Part shown: in pieces, positions 47,993 through 59,927 of the stretch
Layout: each line of letters begins with the position of its first letter
How positions within the stretch are numbered: position 1 is the stretch's first letter
Source: Myxococcales bacterium
GTDB taxonomy: Bacteria; Myxococcota_A; Polyangia; Polyangiales; Polyangiaceae
NCBI GenBank assembly: GCA_016712525.1
Contig: JADJQX010000007.1
Location: 1,736,001-1,800,000, forward strand
Direction of reading: 5' to 3'
Length of the DNA stretch: 64,000 bases
The notes under the pieces: generated by a model
What the model was told of the DNA's origin: nothing
Databases searched by the model: none
The model's input: only the letters and a program-made list of their open reading frames with translations
Program-made: the position numbers and the translations under genes

Positions 47993-48937
47993 ATGTCGTT
48001 TCGTTCGGTGTTCTTCGGTACACCCGCGTTCGCGGTGCCGTGCCTCGAGGCCCTCTCCGAGATCTCCGAGGTTCAAGGGGTGGTCTGCCAGCCCGACAAA
48101 CCTCAGGGGCGCGGGCACGTGCTCGCGGCGCCTCCCGTGAAGGAGCGCGCGCTCGCTCTGGGGCTCGAGGTGTACCAGCCGACGAAGGTGAGGAACGGCG
48201 AGCTTCGGGCGTGGCTCGCCGAGCGCGACGTCGACGTGGCGCTGGTCGTGGCGTACGGCAGAATCCTGCCCGGTGACGTGCTGCGCACCCCGAAGAAGGG
48301 CTGCGTGAACGTGCACGCGTCCTTGCTCCCGAAGTACCGCGGGGCGGCCCCGATCACGTGGGCGGTCGTGAACGGCGAGGCCGAGACGGGCATCACGCTG
48401 ATGAACATGGACGAGGGCATGGACACGGGCGACATGCTCGAAAAGCTCGTCACGCCCATCGGCCCCGACGAGACCGCGGGAGAGCTCTCGGAGCGTCTCT
48501 CGGCCCTCGGGGCGCTCGCCGTGCGCAAGGGCCTCCCGAAGGTCGTCGCGGGCGGCTACGTGCCCGAGCCGCAGGACCACGCGCGCGCCAGCGCCGCGCC
48601 CCTCCTCACGAAGCGCGACGGCCTCGTCGACTTCACGAAGCCCGCGCTCGCGGTCCACAACCACGTTCGTGGCATGGCCCCTTGGCCCGGCGCGTTCACC
48701 TACGCCGACGGCAAGGTCGTCAAGGTGCTCGAGACGCGCATGAGCGACGCACGCAAAGCCGGGGCTCTTCCGGGCGAGGTCATCGTGGCCGACAAGTCGG
48801 GCGTCCTCGTCGCGTGCGGCGAAGGCACCATCGAGCTCTTGCGGGTTCAGCTCGAAGGGAAAAAACCGGTACGTGGCGCCGAGTGGCAGAGCGGCCGCGG
48901 CGTGCGCGAGGGCACCCGGCTCGGCGAGCCCGCCTGA
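47993..48937 (+). CDS. fmt: Methionyl-tRNA formyltransferase
   Basis: 314 aa from ATG 47993 (MSFRSVFFGTPAFAVPCLEA). It formylates initiator Met-tRNA. The folate-dependent catalytic loop is NVHASLLPKYRGAAPI near residue 105 (Asn, His), with the DTGDM Asp near 141. The C-terminal domain (PGEVIVADKSGVLVACGEGT) is present. Its stop is nine bases from the convergent rbfA stop. Confidence 0.96.
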   Translation: MSFRSVFFGTPAFAVPCLEALSEISEVQGVVCQPDKPQGRGHVLAAPPVKERALALGLEVYQPTKVRNGELRAWLAERDVDVALVVAYGRILPGDVLRTPKKGCVNVHASLLPKYRGAAPITWAVVNGEAETGITLMNMDEGMDTGDMLEKLVTPIGPDETAGELSERLSALGALAVRKGLPKVVAGGYVPEPQDHARASAAPLLTKRDGLVDFTKPALAVHNHVRGMAPWPGAFTYADGKVVKVLETRMSDARKAGALPGEVIVADKSGVLVACGEGTIELLRVQLEGKKPVRGAEWQSGRGVREGTRLGEPA

Positions 48938-48946
48938 CGGCGCTCG

Positions 48947-49318
48947 TCACTCGCCGGGCTTACGCTCGCGGCGGACCTCTTCGAGCAGCGCGTCGATGCG
49001 GTCGCGTGCCTCTTGGCCCTCGTCGTACGTGAAACGGAGCTCCGGGACGACCCGCAGCTTCAGCTTCGCGCCGAGCTCTTTGCGGAGGAGCCCTGCGGCT
49101 TTGGAGAGGCCCGTCTTCGCGGCCTCGATGCGATCGCCGTCGCCACCCTCGAGGAGGCGAAAATACACACGCGCGCTCCGGAGGTCGTCCGTGAGGGCGA
49201 CCCGCGAGACGAGCACACCGGAGAGGCGTGGATCACGCACACGCGTGGTCAAGAGGAGCGACAGCTCCTCGCGGATACCCTCGGCCACACGCGACGCACG
49301 CTTCACTTCACCGGCCAT
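48947..49318 (-). CDS. rbfA: Ribosome-binding factor A
   Basis: 123 aa. It binds the 30S subunit and helps mature 16S rRNA. The KH-like fold has RASRVAEGIREELSLLL at the start, RDPRLSGVLVSRVALTDDLR and LRVVPELRFTYDEG. It is the last gene seen in the rimP-nusA-infB operon; truB is not next to it. Confidence 0.95.
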   Translation of the reverse strand: MAGEVKRASRVAEGIREELSLLLTTRVRDPRLSGVLVSRVALTDDLRSARVYFRLLEGGDGDRIEAAKTGLSKAAGLLRKELGAKLKLRVVPELRFTYDEGQEARDRIDALLEEVRRERKPGE

Positions 49319-49362
49319 GCGCGCTCCTTAGCACTTCCCTGCCCCGGGCCCACGCCGAACGT

Positions 49363-49686
49363 TCATCGCCCGAGCGGGTCGTCCTCGTAGAGGTCGTCCC
49401 CGAACGGCACGAGCTCGGTCGCGCGGCCGACGAGCTGGGCCACTTCGTCGAGCTCGGCGAACCGCGCGACCTCGCCGAGCACGCGCTCGCACACGTCGTG
49501 ATCGGCCGACACCACCGCGACGCCGAGCACCACGCGTTGGTGGAGGTCTTGGGCGTCGACCTCGGCGACCGACACCTCGAAGCGCGCGCGGATGCGCTCA
49601 CGGAGCTTTCGCACGACGCTCCTCTTTTCTTTGAGAGACCGCGCGTGCGGCACGTGGAACGTGAGCCGCGAGACACCGACGTGCAT
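49363..49686 (-). CDS. DUF503 (YlxP) family protein
   Basis: 107 aa. The DUF503 pattern is plain: RLTFHVPHARSLKEKRSVVR, then RARFEVSVAEVDAQDLHQRV. Members are small proteins encoded between infB and rbfA in many bacteria, as here, and may act in ribosome biogenesis. The gene is 44 bp before rbfA. Confidence 0.92.
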   Translation of the reverse strand: MHVGVSRLTFHVPHARSLKEKRSVVRKLRERIRARFEVSVAEVDAQDLHQRVVLGVAVVSADHDVCERVLGEVARFAELDEVAQLVGRATELVPFGDDLYEDDPLGR

Positions 49687-49831
49687 GCGCTCACCTTACC
49701 AGCCCCACGCATCCCTTCGTCGCGCGGCCCGCACCACCGGTCAAGACTCCCGTATCCTATCGAAAAGACCGAACAAAATAGGAAACGGCGGCCCGCCTCC
49801 CGAAAGAGACCATGACCGCCGACCCCAGGTG

Positions 49832-49857
49832 AAGCTCGGATCCGAGGATCAGAGCTT
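49832..49857 (-). terminator. Stem-loop overlapping the infB stop
   Basis: On the minus strand, AAGCTC and GAGCTT (49852-49857 and 49832-49837) enclose a second GATC/GATC stem, starting within the infB stop codon. It is stable but has no T run, so it may attenuate or process the infB-DUF503 junction. Confidence 0.35.
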
Positions 49858-52755
49858 CTGCTTCACTTCTTCGATCTCGTAGCACTCGATGATGTCGAGC
49901 TCCTTGATGTCGCTCACGCCGTCGAGGCTGATGCCGCACTCGAAGCCCTCGGCGACGTCCTTGACGTCCTCCTTGAAGCGTTTGAGCGCCGCGATCTTGC
50001 CCTCCCAGATCCGCTCGCCGCCGCGGACGAGGCGCGCCATGGCGTTGCGCTTGATCTGGCGATCGATGACGTACGAGCCGGCCACGATGACCCCGCGAAT
50101 CTTGAAGACGGCGCGGACCTCGGCCTTGCCGACGGCCTTCTCGACCATGATCGCCGGGAGGAGGCCTTCCATGGCGCTCTTCACGTCGTCGACCGCTTGG
50201 TAGATGATCGAGTAGAGGCGAATCTCGATCTTGTTCTCGTCGGCGTGGGCCTGAGCCTTGCCGGCGGGGCGTACGTTGAAGCCGATGACGATCGCCTTGG
50301 CCGCGATGGCGAGGTTCACGTCGCCTTCGGTGATGGCGCCGACGCCCGCGTGGATGATGCTGAGCTTCACCCGCTCGGTCGACAGCTTGGCGAAGGCGTC
50401 GGCCACGGCCTCGACCGAGCCCTGCACGTCGCCCTTGATGATGATGCGGAGCTCTTGGAGGTCGGAGTCCTTGAGGCTCCGCGAGAGCTCCTCGAGCGAC
50501 ACCTTGGCCGAGGCCGGGATGAGGCTCTTCGCCATCTTGCCCTTGCGGCTCTCGGCGATCTCTTGTGCCTTCTTCGCGTCCTTGACGGCGTGGACGGGGT
50601 CGCCCGCGCCGGGGACGTCGGAGAGGCCGAGGATCTCGACCGGGGTCGACGGACCGGCGTTGTGCACGGGCTTTCCGTGCTCGTTCGTCATCGCGCGCAC
50701 CTTGCCGAAGCCGGCGCCCGCGAGGATGAAGTCGCCGACCTTGAGCGTGCCCTCTTGGACGAGGATACGCGCCACGGGGCCGCGGCCGCGATCGAGCAGG
50801 GCCTCGATGACCGTGCCGCTCGCCGGCTTCTTCGGGTTGGCCTTGAGGTCGAGCACCTCGGCCTGGAGGGCGAGCGTGTCGAGCAGCTCTTTCACGCCCG
50901 CGCCGGTGAGGGCCGAGACGTGCGCGAAGAGGGTGTCGCCGCCCCAATCCTCGGGGATGAGGCCGAGGTCGGACAGCTCGCGCTTCACGCGCTCCGGGTC
51001 GGCGCCGGGCTTGTCGATCTTGTTGACTGCGACGATGATCGGCACCTTCGCCGCCTTCGCGTGGTTGATGGCCTCTTTCGTCTGAGGCATCACGCCGTCG
51101 TCGGCCGCGACCACGAGGACGACGATGTCGGTCACGCCGGCGCCGCGGGCGCGCATCTGCGTGAAGGCCTCGTGGCCCGGGGTGTCGAGGAAGACGATGG
51201 TCCCGTTGGCCGTCTGCACCTTGTAGGCGCCGATGTGCTGCGTGATACCACCCGCCTCGCCGCCGGCCACGTTCGCCTTGCGGATCTTATCGAGAAGACT
51301 GGTCTTTCCGTGGTCGACGTGGCCCATGACCGTGACGACCGGGGGCCGCGGCTCGAGGTCCTCGTCGATCTGGCCCTCGGCCTTCTCCTCGCCACGCGCG
51401 GCGGCGATGCTGTCGTCCTCGCTGACGGCGACGTCCTCGACCTCCCACGCGAACTCCGACGCGAGGATCTTCGCGGTGTCGGCGTCGAGGGTGGTGTTGA
51501 TGTGGACGTTCTGCATGCCCATCGACCAGAGCTTCGCGAGGAGCTCGGTGGCCTTGAGGCTCATCTTCTGGGCCATGTTCTGGAGAGTGATGTTCTCCTC
51601 GATACGAATGACCTTCTTGTGAGCGCTCATCTCCTGGGTGGAGACGGCCGGCTTGCGGCCGGGGACTTGCGGGCCGAAGCCGCGTTTTCCGCCCGGGAAG
51701 CCGCGGCCCATCGGACCGCCGCGCCCCATCTGCGGACCACCGCGGAGACCACCACGCTGCGGCATGCCGCCCGTGGGGCCCGAGGCGCGCGGGTTGAACT
51801 CGCTCCTGCGGGCCATGGTGCCGACCGAGCCGCCGCCGATGCCGGTGCGCGAGACGCCGGCGGGCGTGGGCATCGGCACGCCCGGACGACCCGCCCAGAC
51901 CTCGATGCCCGTCTTGGGAGGCGAGCTGACACGCGGCGGAGGCGGAGGCGGCTCCGACGGCGCGACGGGCGCGGGTGTGGGCTTGGGCATCTCGACCTTG
52001 GCGGGCTCGGCGACGACCGGGGCGGCGACCACCTCGGGCGCGGCCTCGACCGGAGCCGCGACGACGGGGGGAGCCGGAGGAGGCGGCTCGACGGGCGGCG
52101 GCGGAGGGGGCTCCACCTCGACCGGCGGCGCGACCGCGACGACCTCGCGCACCGAGGGGGCAGCGGGGGGCGGCGTCGGGGCCTTCACCTCGACGGGCTC
52201 TTCGACCGGCAGCGCGGGCTCCGACACGGGCAGCTTGCGGCTGCTCTTCGGCGCCTCGAGCTTGGCAGCGCTCTTGCGCTCCTCGGGCAGCTTTCGTGTG
52301 CTCTTCCGCTCGGGCGCTTCGACGAGCAGCTCGCGCGTGCTCTTCCGCTCGATCGGCAACGCCGGCGCGCTCGCCTTCGCGGGGGGCGCCTCGAAGATGA
52401 CCTGCGGCGGCTCGGGACCGTCGTCGCCCGCGAGCGCCGCGAGATCCCGGCGGGACGCGACGTCGTTCACTTCGGGGGAAGACAGAGGAGCCGGCGGCAA
52501 GGGCCCGCTCGGAGGCGCGTCGGGGGACTTCGCCACCGCGCGACGCTTCACCACGGTGGGACGGATGCGCTCCTCCACCATGTTGTGCGTCTTCTGCTTC
52601 TCGAGGTGACGTTTGACACGTTCCACCGTGTCGACGTCCACCGAGCTCATGTGATTGCGCACGTCCGACACGCCGAGCGACTGGAGCAGCGACACGGCCA
52701 CTTTGGGGTCGAGGTTCAGCTGCTTCGCGACTTCGTAAACCCGCACCTTACTCAT
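49849..52755 (-). CDS. infB: Translation initiation factor IF-2
   Basis: 968 aa from ATG 52755, with GGAGG upstream; it overlaps the YlxR stop (ATGA). It delivers initiator tRNA to the ribosome. Domains: IF2_N (VRVYEVAKQLNLDPKVAVSL), a long Pro/Ala/Glu linker, a second IF2_N near residue 395, the G domain with GHVDHGKTSLLDKIRK at about 475, DTPGHEAF, NKIDKPGA, and the C-terminal beta-barrels. Full length for a linker-rich IF-2. Confidence 0.97.
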   Translation of the reverse strand: MSKVRVYEVAKQLNLDPKVAVSLLQSLGVSDVRNHMSSVDVDTVERVKRHLEKQKTHNMVEERIRPTVVKRRAVAKSPDAPPSGPLPPAPLSSPEVNDVASRRDLAALAGDDGPEPPQVIFEAPPAKASAPALPIERKSTRELLVEAPERKSTRKLPEERKSAAKLEAPKSSRKLPVSEPALPVEEPVEVKAPTPPPAAPSVREVVAVAPPVEVEPPPPPPVEPPPPAPPVVAAPVEAAPEVVAAPVVAEPAKVEMPKPTPAPVAPSEPPPPPPRVSSPPKTGIEVWAGRPGVPMPTPAGVSRTGIGGGSVGTMARRSEFNPRASGPTGGMPQRGGLRGGPQMGRGGPMGRGFPGGKRGFGPQVPGRKPAVSTQEMSAHKKVIRIEENITLQNMAQKMSLKATELLAKLWSMGMQNVHINTTLDADTAKILASEFAWEVEDVAVSEDDSIAAARGEEKAEGQIDEDLEPRPPVVTVMGHVDHGKTSLLDKIRKANVAGGEAGGITQHIGAYKVQTANGTIVFLDTPGHEAFTQMRARGAGVTDIVVLVVAADDGVMPQTKEAINHAKAAKVPIIVAVNKIDKPGADPERVKRELSDLGLIPEDWGGDTLFAHVSALTGAGVKELLDTLALQAEVLDLKANPKKPASGTVIEALLDRGRGPVARILVQEGTLKVGDFILAGAGFGKVRAMTNEHGKPVHNAGPSTPVEILGLSDVPGAGDPVHAVKDAKKAQEIAESRKGKMAKSLIPASAKVSLEELSRSLKDSDLQELRIIIKGDVQGSVEAVADAFAKLSTERVKLSIIHAGVGAITEGDVNLAIAAKAIVIGFNVRPAGKAQAHADENKIEIRLYSIIYQAVDDVKSAMEGLLPAIMVEKAVGKAEVRAVFKIRGVIVAGSYVIDRQIKRNAMARLVRGGERIWEGKIAALKRFKEDVKDVAEGFECGISLDGVSDIKELDIIECYEIEEVKQKL

Positions 52756-53417
52756 CGACCCTCCGACGACACCCATACTGCTTTGCTCCCCGAACCGGTC
52801 ATCGCCGTCGCGGCTCTGCACGTCCGTTTGATCTCGTCCGCCAGACCGACGTGAAGGATGGCCAAGAGCGCCACCTCGTCACGATCGAAAAGCGCACCCA
52901 TCGTGCCCTTCGTCCCGAAGCTCACCGCCAAACCTCTCGTAATCGCGTCCGCAAGCTCGCGCCGCTCTACCACGCTTTTTGCATCCGTCGCCACCACCAC
53001 GCACGGGGCGCCGTCCCGGAGGGCTGCGAAGGTGGCGTCCGTCCCGAGCGCGACGGCACGGAGTCGCTTCGCCGAGACGAGAAGCCCTTCCACCCTTCGC
53101 GTGGCAGCCTCTTGGAAGGCGCGTGACAACGAAGCAACGTCGGTCGTGACCTTCGTCTTGAAGGCCTTGGAGAAGCCCGATTTCGCGGCCCTCTCGAGGC
53201 ACCCCAGCGAGGGGTGCACGTAGGCACCGCGGCCGAAGGTGGTGCCCGACAGGTCGAACGCGACCTCGGTGCGGCCCGCGACCTCGGGGCCCCGAACCAG
53301 GCGCACGAGCTCGCCCGAGCCCTTCGGGGACTCCTGACCGCAGCCCGCGCACGTGCGCACGGGCCCGGGGAGCTCCGGGCGTTCGGACGGGTTCATGTCT
53401 CGTTTCGGGGCACCCAA
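52752..53417 (-). CDS. YlxR (DUF448) fused to an L7Ae-like domain
   Basis: 221 aa from TTG 53417, which has AGGAAG six bases upstream; ATG 53396 is the alternative start. Residues 20-90 are DUF448/YlxR (RTCAGCGQ, then GRGAYVHPSLGCLERA). Residues 110-205 resemble an L7Ae/L30e RNA-binding domain (ALRDGAPCVVVATDAKSVV, then SFGTKGTMGALFDRDEVALL). In Firmicutes these are separate ylxR and ylxQ genes, so this is a fusion. It lies between nusA and infB and overlaps infB by ATGA. Confidence 0.88.
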   Translation of the reverse strand: MGAPKRDMNPSERPELPGPVRTCAGCGQESPKGSGELVRLVRGPEVAGRTEVAFDLSGTTFGRGAYVHPSLGCLERAAKSGFSKAFKTKVTTDVASLSRAFQEAATRRVEGLLVSAKRLRAVALGTDATFAALRDGAPCVVVATDAKSVVERRELADAITRGLAVSFGTKGTMGALFDRDEVALLAILHVGLADEIKRTCRAATAMTGSGSKAVWVSSEGR

Positions 53418-53427
53418 CGTGTCTTCC

Positions 53428-55065
<1,638 letters not shown>

Positions 55066-55110
55066 GGTCAGTTCCTGGGTAGGCGCTCGCGCGCACGAAG
55101 GGCGGAGCGG

Positions 55111-55689
55111 TTACTTTCGGGTCTTTTTGCCGGGGTTCGGGCGATTCTTTTGGCCCTGGGTCATCTCGAAGACGAGGCGGCCCGAGGCGATCTGCGCGAA
55201 GGGAACGGGGACGGTGGAGCCCCCGAGGTCGAAGGTGACGACGCCGCCCGTGAGGCCAACGATCGTGCCTTCGAGCACTTTTTGGCCGCCGATCGCGCTC
55301 GTGAGACGAACCTTCGCCTTCTTGCCGGCGAAGCGGTCGTAGTCGGCCTCGGTTCGGAGCACGCGCTCGACGCCGGGGGAGCCGACCTCGAGCGCGTACC
55401 TCGCGTGGGTGGGGAACGGATCGTTTTCGTCGAACGAGCGCGAGATCTCGCGCGACAAGGTGGCGCACACCTCGAGATCGACCGCCGACTCTTCCGTCTG
55501 GGCTTTTTTCGCCGCGCTGCCGGCCTTGTCGACCGACACCCTCAAGACGAAGCCTCGCCCCTCGGTCGTCCACTCGATCGCCACGAGCTCCGCGCCGTTC
55601 GCGGCCGCGAGCGGCTCGATGCGCGCACGCACGGGGGCGAGGTCGGGCAGCGAGGAGGCAGGTTTCGTGGTCTTTTCGGCGAGGGTCAT
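55111..55689 (-). CDS. rimP: Ribosome maturation factor RimP
   Basis: 192 aa from ATG 55689. It assists 30S assembly. The N-terminal alpha/beta part (PVRARIEPLAAANGAELVAI, then LRVSVDKAGSA) and the SH3-like C-terminal part (VRLTSAIGGQKVLEGTIVGL) fit, as does the strong LEVCATLSREISRSFD helix and the EVGSPGVERVL loop. It is the first gene of the operon; a terminator-like hairpin lies just before it. Confidence 0.93.
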   Translation of the reverse strand: MTLAEKTTKPASSLPDLAPVRARIEPLAAANGAELVAIEWTTEGRGFVLRVSVDKAGSAAKKAQTEESAVDLEVCATLSREISRSFDENDPFPTHARYALEVGSPGVERVLRTEADYDRFAGKKAKVRLTSAIGGQKVLEGTIVGLTGGVVTFDLGGSTVPVPFAQIASGRLVFEMTQGQKNRPNPGKKTRK

Positions 55690-55698
55690 GCGCGAGAC

Positions 55699-55730
55699 AA
55701 AAAAAAGGCGGGCCCGGAATTGGGGTCCGC
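55699..55730 (-). terminator. Terminator-like hairpin with T8 in the rimP leader (attenuator candidate)
   Basis: On the minus strand GCGGACCC (55730-55723) pairs with GGGCCCGC (55715-55708; one A-C mismatch in 8) around a 7-base loop, then a C and eight T (55706-55699). The T run ends 10 bases before the rimP ATG. It has the form of an intrinsic terminator in the leader of the rimP-nusA operon, so it could attenuate transcription, possibly under NusA control. Confidence 0.7.
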
Positions 55731-55937
55731 TCGGAACAGCCACCAAATGGGAGTCGACTTCTAGCGCCGGAACTTCGAACCTGCAAGCCCGAGCTTCTTC
55801 CGGGGCAACATGCACCCAAATTCTCGGGACATTTCGGACACTTATTTCGCTCGTGGGGCTCGAAGGTGAACGGGAGGCAGGCGTGAACGGGCGTCGAGCG
55901 GTCCCCTTCCCCCACGGAGCGCGCCGAGGCGAAGCAG

Positions 55938-55973
55938 AAAGGGCCCGCGTCCCCGGCGGAACACGAGCCCTTT
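55938..55973 (-). terminator. Stem-loop after the OmpA-family gene
   Basis: On the minus strand AAAGGGC (55973-55967) and GCCCTTT (55944-55938) enclose an inner partially paired GTGTTCC/GGGGACGC stem, about 26 bases after the OmpA-protein stop. CTGCTTC follows, so it is a T-poor terminator. Confidence 0.5.
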
Positions 55974-55998
55974 GCGTGGAGACCGATCGCGTCGGTGG

Positions 55999-58200
55999 CT
56001 ATTTGATGTCGGGCTTCTTCGCCGCGGGCTTGTCGCCCTTCGCCGCGGGCTTGTCGCCCTTCGCCGGAGCCGGCGCCGCCGCGTCTTGATCGACGATGAT
56101 GAACTGGACGCGGCGATTGCGCGCGCGGTTCGCCGCCGTCACGTTCGGCACGAGGGGCTTCGACTGCCCGTACCCACGGGCCACGAGCCGGCCACCGTCG
56201 ACGCCGTGCGAGGTGAGCCACGCGACGACCGCGTTCGCGCGATCCTCGCTGAGCTGCTTGTTGTGGTCGGCCGTGCCGGAGTTGTCCGTGTGGCCCTGGA
56301 TCTCGACGCGCTTGATCTGCGGGTTGTGCAAGAACACGTCGGCGATCTCGGTGAGGAGGGCCGTCGACGCGGGGAGGATCTGCGCCGAGTCGAGCGCGAA
56401 CTGGATCTGGTTCTTGATCGTGATTTCGTTCTTGCCGACCTGAACGAGGGCGTTCTTGGGGCGCTTCTGCATCACGATGTCGGCGGGGTTGTCCTGCCTC
56501 GCCTTCACGTCGACCGTGCCCACGTACGAGAGGTAGCCCTCGGCGTCGACGGTGACCTGCGCCGTGCCGGGCCCGACCTCACTGAAGCGGAAGGCGCCCG
56601 CGTCGTCGCCGTTGCCCGAGAAGGTGCGCTTCTGCGCGTCCACGAGCTTGACGACCGCGCCACGCACCGCGCCGCTCTCGTCCTTGACGCGGCCGACGAC
56701 CGCGCCGACACGAGGCAAGGCCTGCACGGGGCAATCGACCTGGATCGGGGCCGCCGCCGGAGCCGCGCCCGCCGGCAAGGTGACCTTGCAGCTCCCTGGT
56801 TTGTACCCCTCGGCCTTGACCGAGAACGTGTAGGTGCCGGGCTCGAGCTCGTGGGTGGTGAAGCGGCCGTCGGCGCCGGTCGCGAGCGAGGTCCATTGAG
56901 GGTGCTCGTCCCACGCGACGATGGCGTTCGCGATGCCTTCGGTCTTGTCGGCCTCGTGCACGAGCCCCGAGACGAGCGCGCCCTTGGCCTTCACCTCGAC
57001 GGGCTTTTCCACCAGACGAACCGTCTCGACCGGGGGGCGATCCTTCGTGTCGAAGGCCCAGCCGGCGCCGAGGTAGAACGTCCACGGGGCCACCGGCGAC
57101 ATCTCCTCGATGAAATTCGAGGTGCCGGTCACGCCGATGTCGAACGCCGCCGTGAGGGCGAAGCCGTTCTTCCAGGGCATCGCGCGCGCACCGAGGGTGA
57201 GCTTGCTCGGCGCGACCGGGTCGTTCGCGAGGCACTTGTCGGCGCTCGGGTTATTGAGCCGGCACGCGTAGCCCTGGCGGTTGATCGGGATCTGGATGCC
57301 GTACTCGATGAACGGGCGGAGCTTCTCTTTGAGGACGAACGCCTCGGCGCCGATGTTGATGTCGAAGTGATCGACGCGGTTCACGCGGAGGCCGAAGCGC
57401 TCGATGCGCGTCACCGGCTCTCGGCGCGTCGCCTCGATGTCGCCGAGCGTCTCGCCGGTGTTGTCGATCGAGTAGGTGAGCGTCGTACCGACACGCACCG
57501 GGAGCGGCTTCTTGAGATCGCGGAGGTCGGCCGTCGCGAGACCGCGGAACTTGGCGCTCGTGCCCCCGCCGAGGAGCCCCACCGAGCCCGTCCCGTTCAC
57601 GAGCCAGAGCTCCGGCGCGAAGCCGACGTGAAGGAACTTATTGACCGGCATGTGGGCCTTCAAGCCGAGCTGCGAGTCCCCGAGCACCTGGATGAGGGAC
57701 GGCCGGTTCTGGTCGCTCGAGTTCGCGTACCCGCCGGTCGAGCCGTAGGCCTCGAGCCACTTCAAGATCTGCACGTCGAGGGCGAGCGTGCCGCCGATGT
57801 GCGTGAGGCCCGCCGAAGAGAGGCGCGCGCCGCCCCGGGGGTTTCGGCACGTCTGCTCGGACGTGCACAGGAAGTCCGCCGAGAACGTCTCGGCCGTGAA
57901 GGCGACGCGGAACTGGCCGGGGGCCCCACCCTGCGCGAAGGGCATGTGGAGGAGACCGACGCCGCCGACGAGCGTGGGCGACTCGCCGAGCTTCCGATCG
58001 CGATCGGCCCACTCGTCGTCGGGCTTGGGAGCGCCCGCGGGACCGCCGTTCGCTTCGCCCGACGCGCCACCCGAGACCCCTGACGGACCCGCCGACGCGC
58101 CGCCGCCGAGCGAGATGCCCGCGGGCTGGGCCGCCGCCGTCCCGACGAAGGCCGCCTGGGCCGAGAGGATCGAGAGAACCCAGAAGGCTTTGGTCTTCAT
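55999..58200 (-). CDS. OmpA-family outer-membrane protein with carboxypeptidase-regulatory-like domains
   Basis: 733 aa from ATG 58200 (AAGGGA upstream; ATG 58212 is an alternative). Signal peptide at residues 1-25 (AAAQ). Residues about 30-380 are a beta-rich, probably barrel-forming part. Residues about 400-560 contain repeated carboxypeptidase-regulatory-like folds (ATGADGRFTTHELEPGTYTF; DAGAFRFSEVGPGTAQVTVD). Residues about 593-715 are an OmpA peptidoglycan-binding domain (IQFALDSAQILPAS, EIQGHTDNSGTADHN, ARGYGQSKPL, NRRVQFII). It links the envelope to the wall. The end is a Lys-rich tandem repeat. Confidence 0.88.
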   Translation of the reverse strand: MKTKAFWVLSILSAQAAFVGTAAAQPAGISLGGGASAGPSGVSGGASGEANGGPAGAPKPDDEWADRDRKLGESPTLVGGVGLLHMPFAQGGAPGQFRVAFTAETFSADFLCTSEQTCRNPRGGARLSSAGLTHIGGTLALDVQILKWLEAYGSTGGYANSSDQNRPSLIQVLGDSQLGLKAHMPVNKFLHVGFAPELWLVNGTGSVGLLGGGTSAKFRGLATADLRDLKKPLPVRVGTTLTYSIDNTGETLGDIEATRREPVTRIERFGLRVNRVDHFDINIGAEAFVLKEKLRPFIEYGIQIPINRQGYACRLNNPSADKCLANDPVAPSKLTLGARAMPWKNGFALTAAFDIGVTGTSNFIEEMSPVAPWTFYLGAGWAFDTKDRPPVETVRLVEKPVEVKAKGALVSGLVHEADKTEGIANAIVAWDEHPQWTSLATGADGRFTTHELEPGTYTFSVKAEGYKPGSCKVTLPAGAAPAAAPIQVDCPVQALPRVGAVVGRVKDESGAVRGAVVKLVDAQKRTFSGNGDDAGAFRFSEVGPGTAQVTVDAEGYLSYVGTVDVKARQDNPADIVMQKRPKNALVQVGKNEITIKNQIQFALDSAQILPASTALLTEIADVFLHNPQIKRVEIQGHTDNSGTADHNKQLSEDRANAVVAWLTSHGVDGGRLVARGYGQSKPLVPNVTAANRARNRRVQFIIVDQDAAAPAPAKGDKPAAKGDKPAAKKPDIK
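56020..56061 (-). repeat. 21-bp tandem repeat in the OmpA-family tail
   Basis: Two identical 21-bp copies (56020-56040 and 56041-56061) encode AKGDKPA twice near the C-terminus. A recent duplication, in frame. Confidence 0.85.
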
Positions 58201-58414
58201 TCGTCCCTTCATCGTTTCCACGGTGGCTTCGCACCGTCTCCGTAAGCAAAAAACGGAAAAGTTTTCGGTCGTTCGGTCGAGCGAGCGCGAGGGGTCGCGT
58301 GCCCCTCCGAGCGGGGCGAAGCCTACACGGGACCTCTGCCAGGGGGAAAGTGAAAGGACCACCCCACCCCTTTCCCCTTCGCGCCCGGCGCCGGGCCGCC
58401 CGACGCGTCGTGGG

Positions 58415-59788
<1,374 letters not shown>

Positions 59789-59927
59789 GGCGCCCCCATA
59801 GCACGGTCTCGTGCCTTTCACAGAGGCGAGCACCCCTCGCGCACGCGCGAGATTTTCGCGAGGCACGGCGCACCGAACGAAGCCCTTCGAGAAACGGTCT
59901 CCCTTGCCGTAAGCTCGGGTCCGCACG

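Larger units (their letters stand above)
55690..55998. other. 309-bp rimP leader/ompA downstream gap
   Basis: Between the minus-strand rimP start and the minus-strand OmpA-protein stop. It holds two hairpins, described separately. A GGTTCGA T-loop-like string near 55774-55781 on the minus strand prompted a check for an initiator tRNA gene (as in E. coli metY), but no acceptor, D or anticodon stems fit. No gene is supported. Confidence 0.5.

Noticed and set aside
50197..52854. 885-aa plus-strand ORF opposite infB
   Set aside because: Shadow of infB.
55769..55789. Possible initiator tRNA upstream of rimP (GGTTCGA T-loop on the minus strand)
   Set aside because: No acceptor, D or anticodon stems fit around it.
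58383..58396. GCCCGGCGCCGGGC palindrome as a regulatory site
   Set aside because: Simple GC palindromes are frequent by chance in this sequence and no partner site was found.
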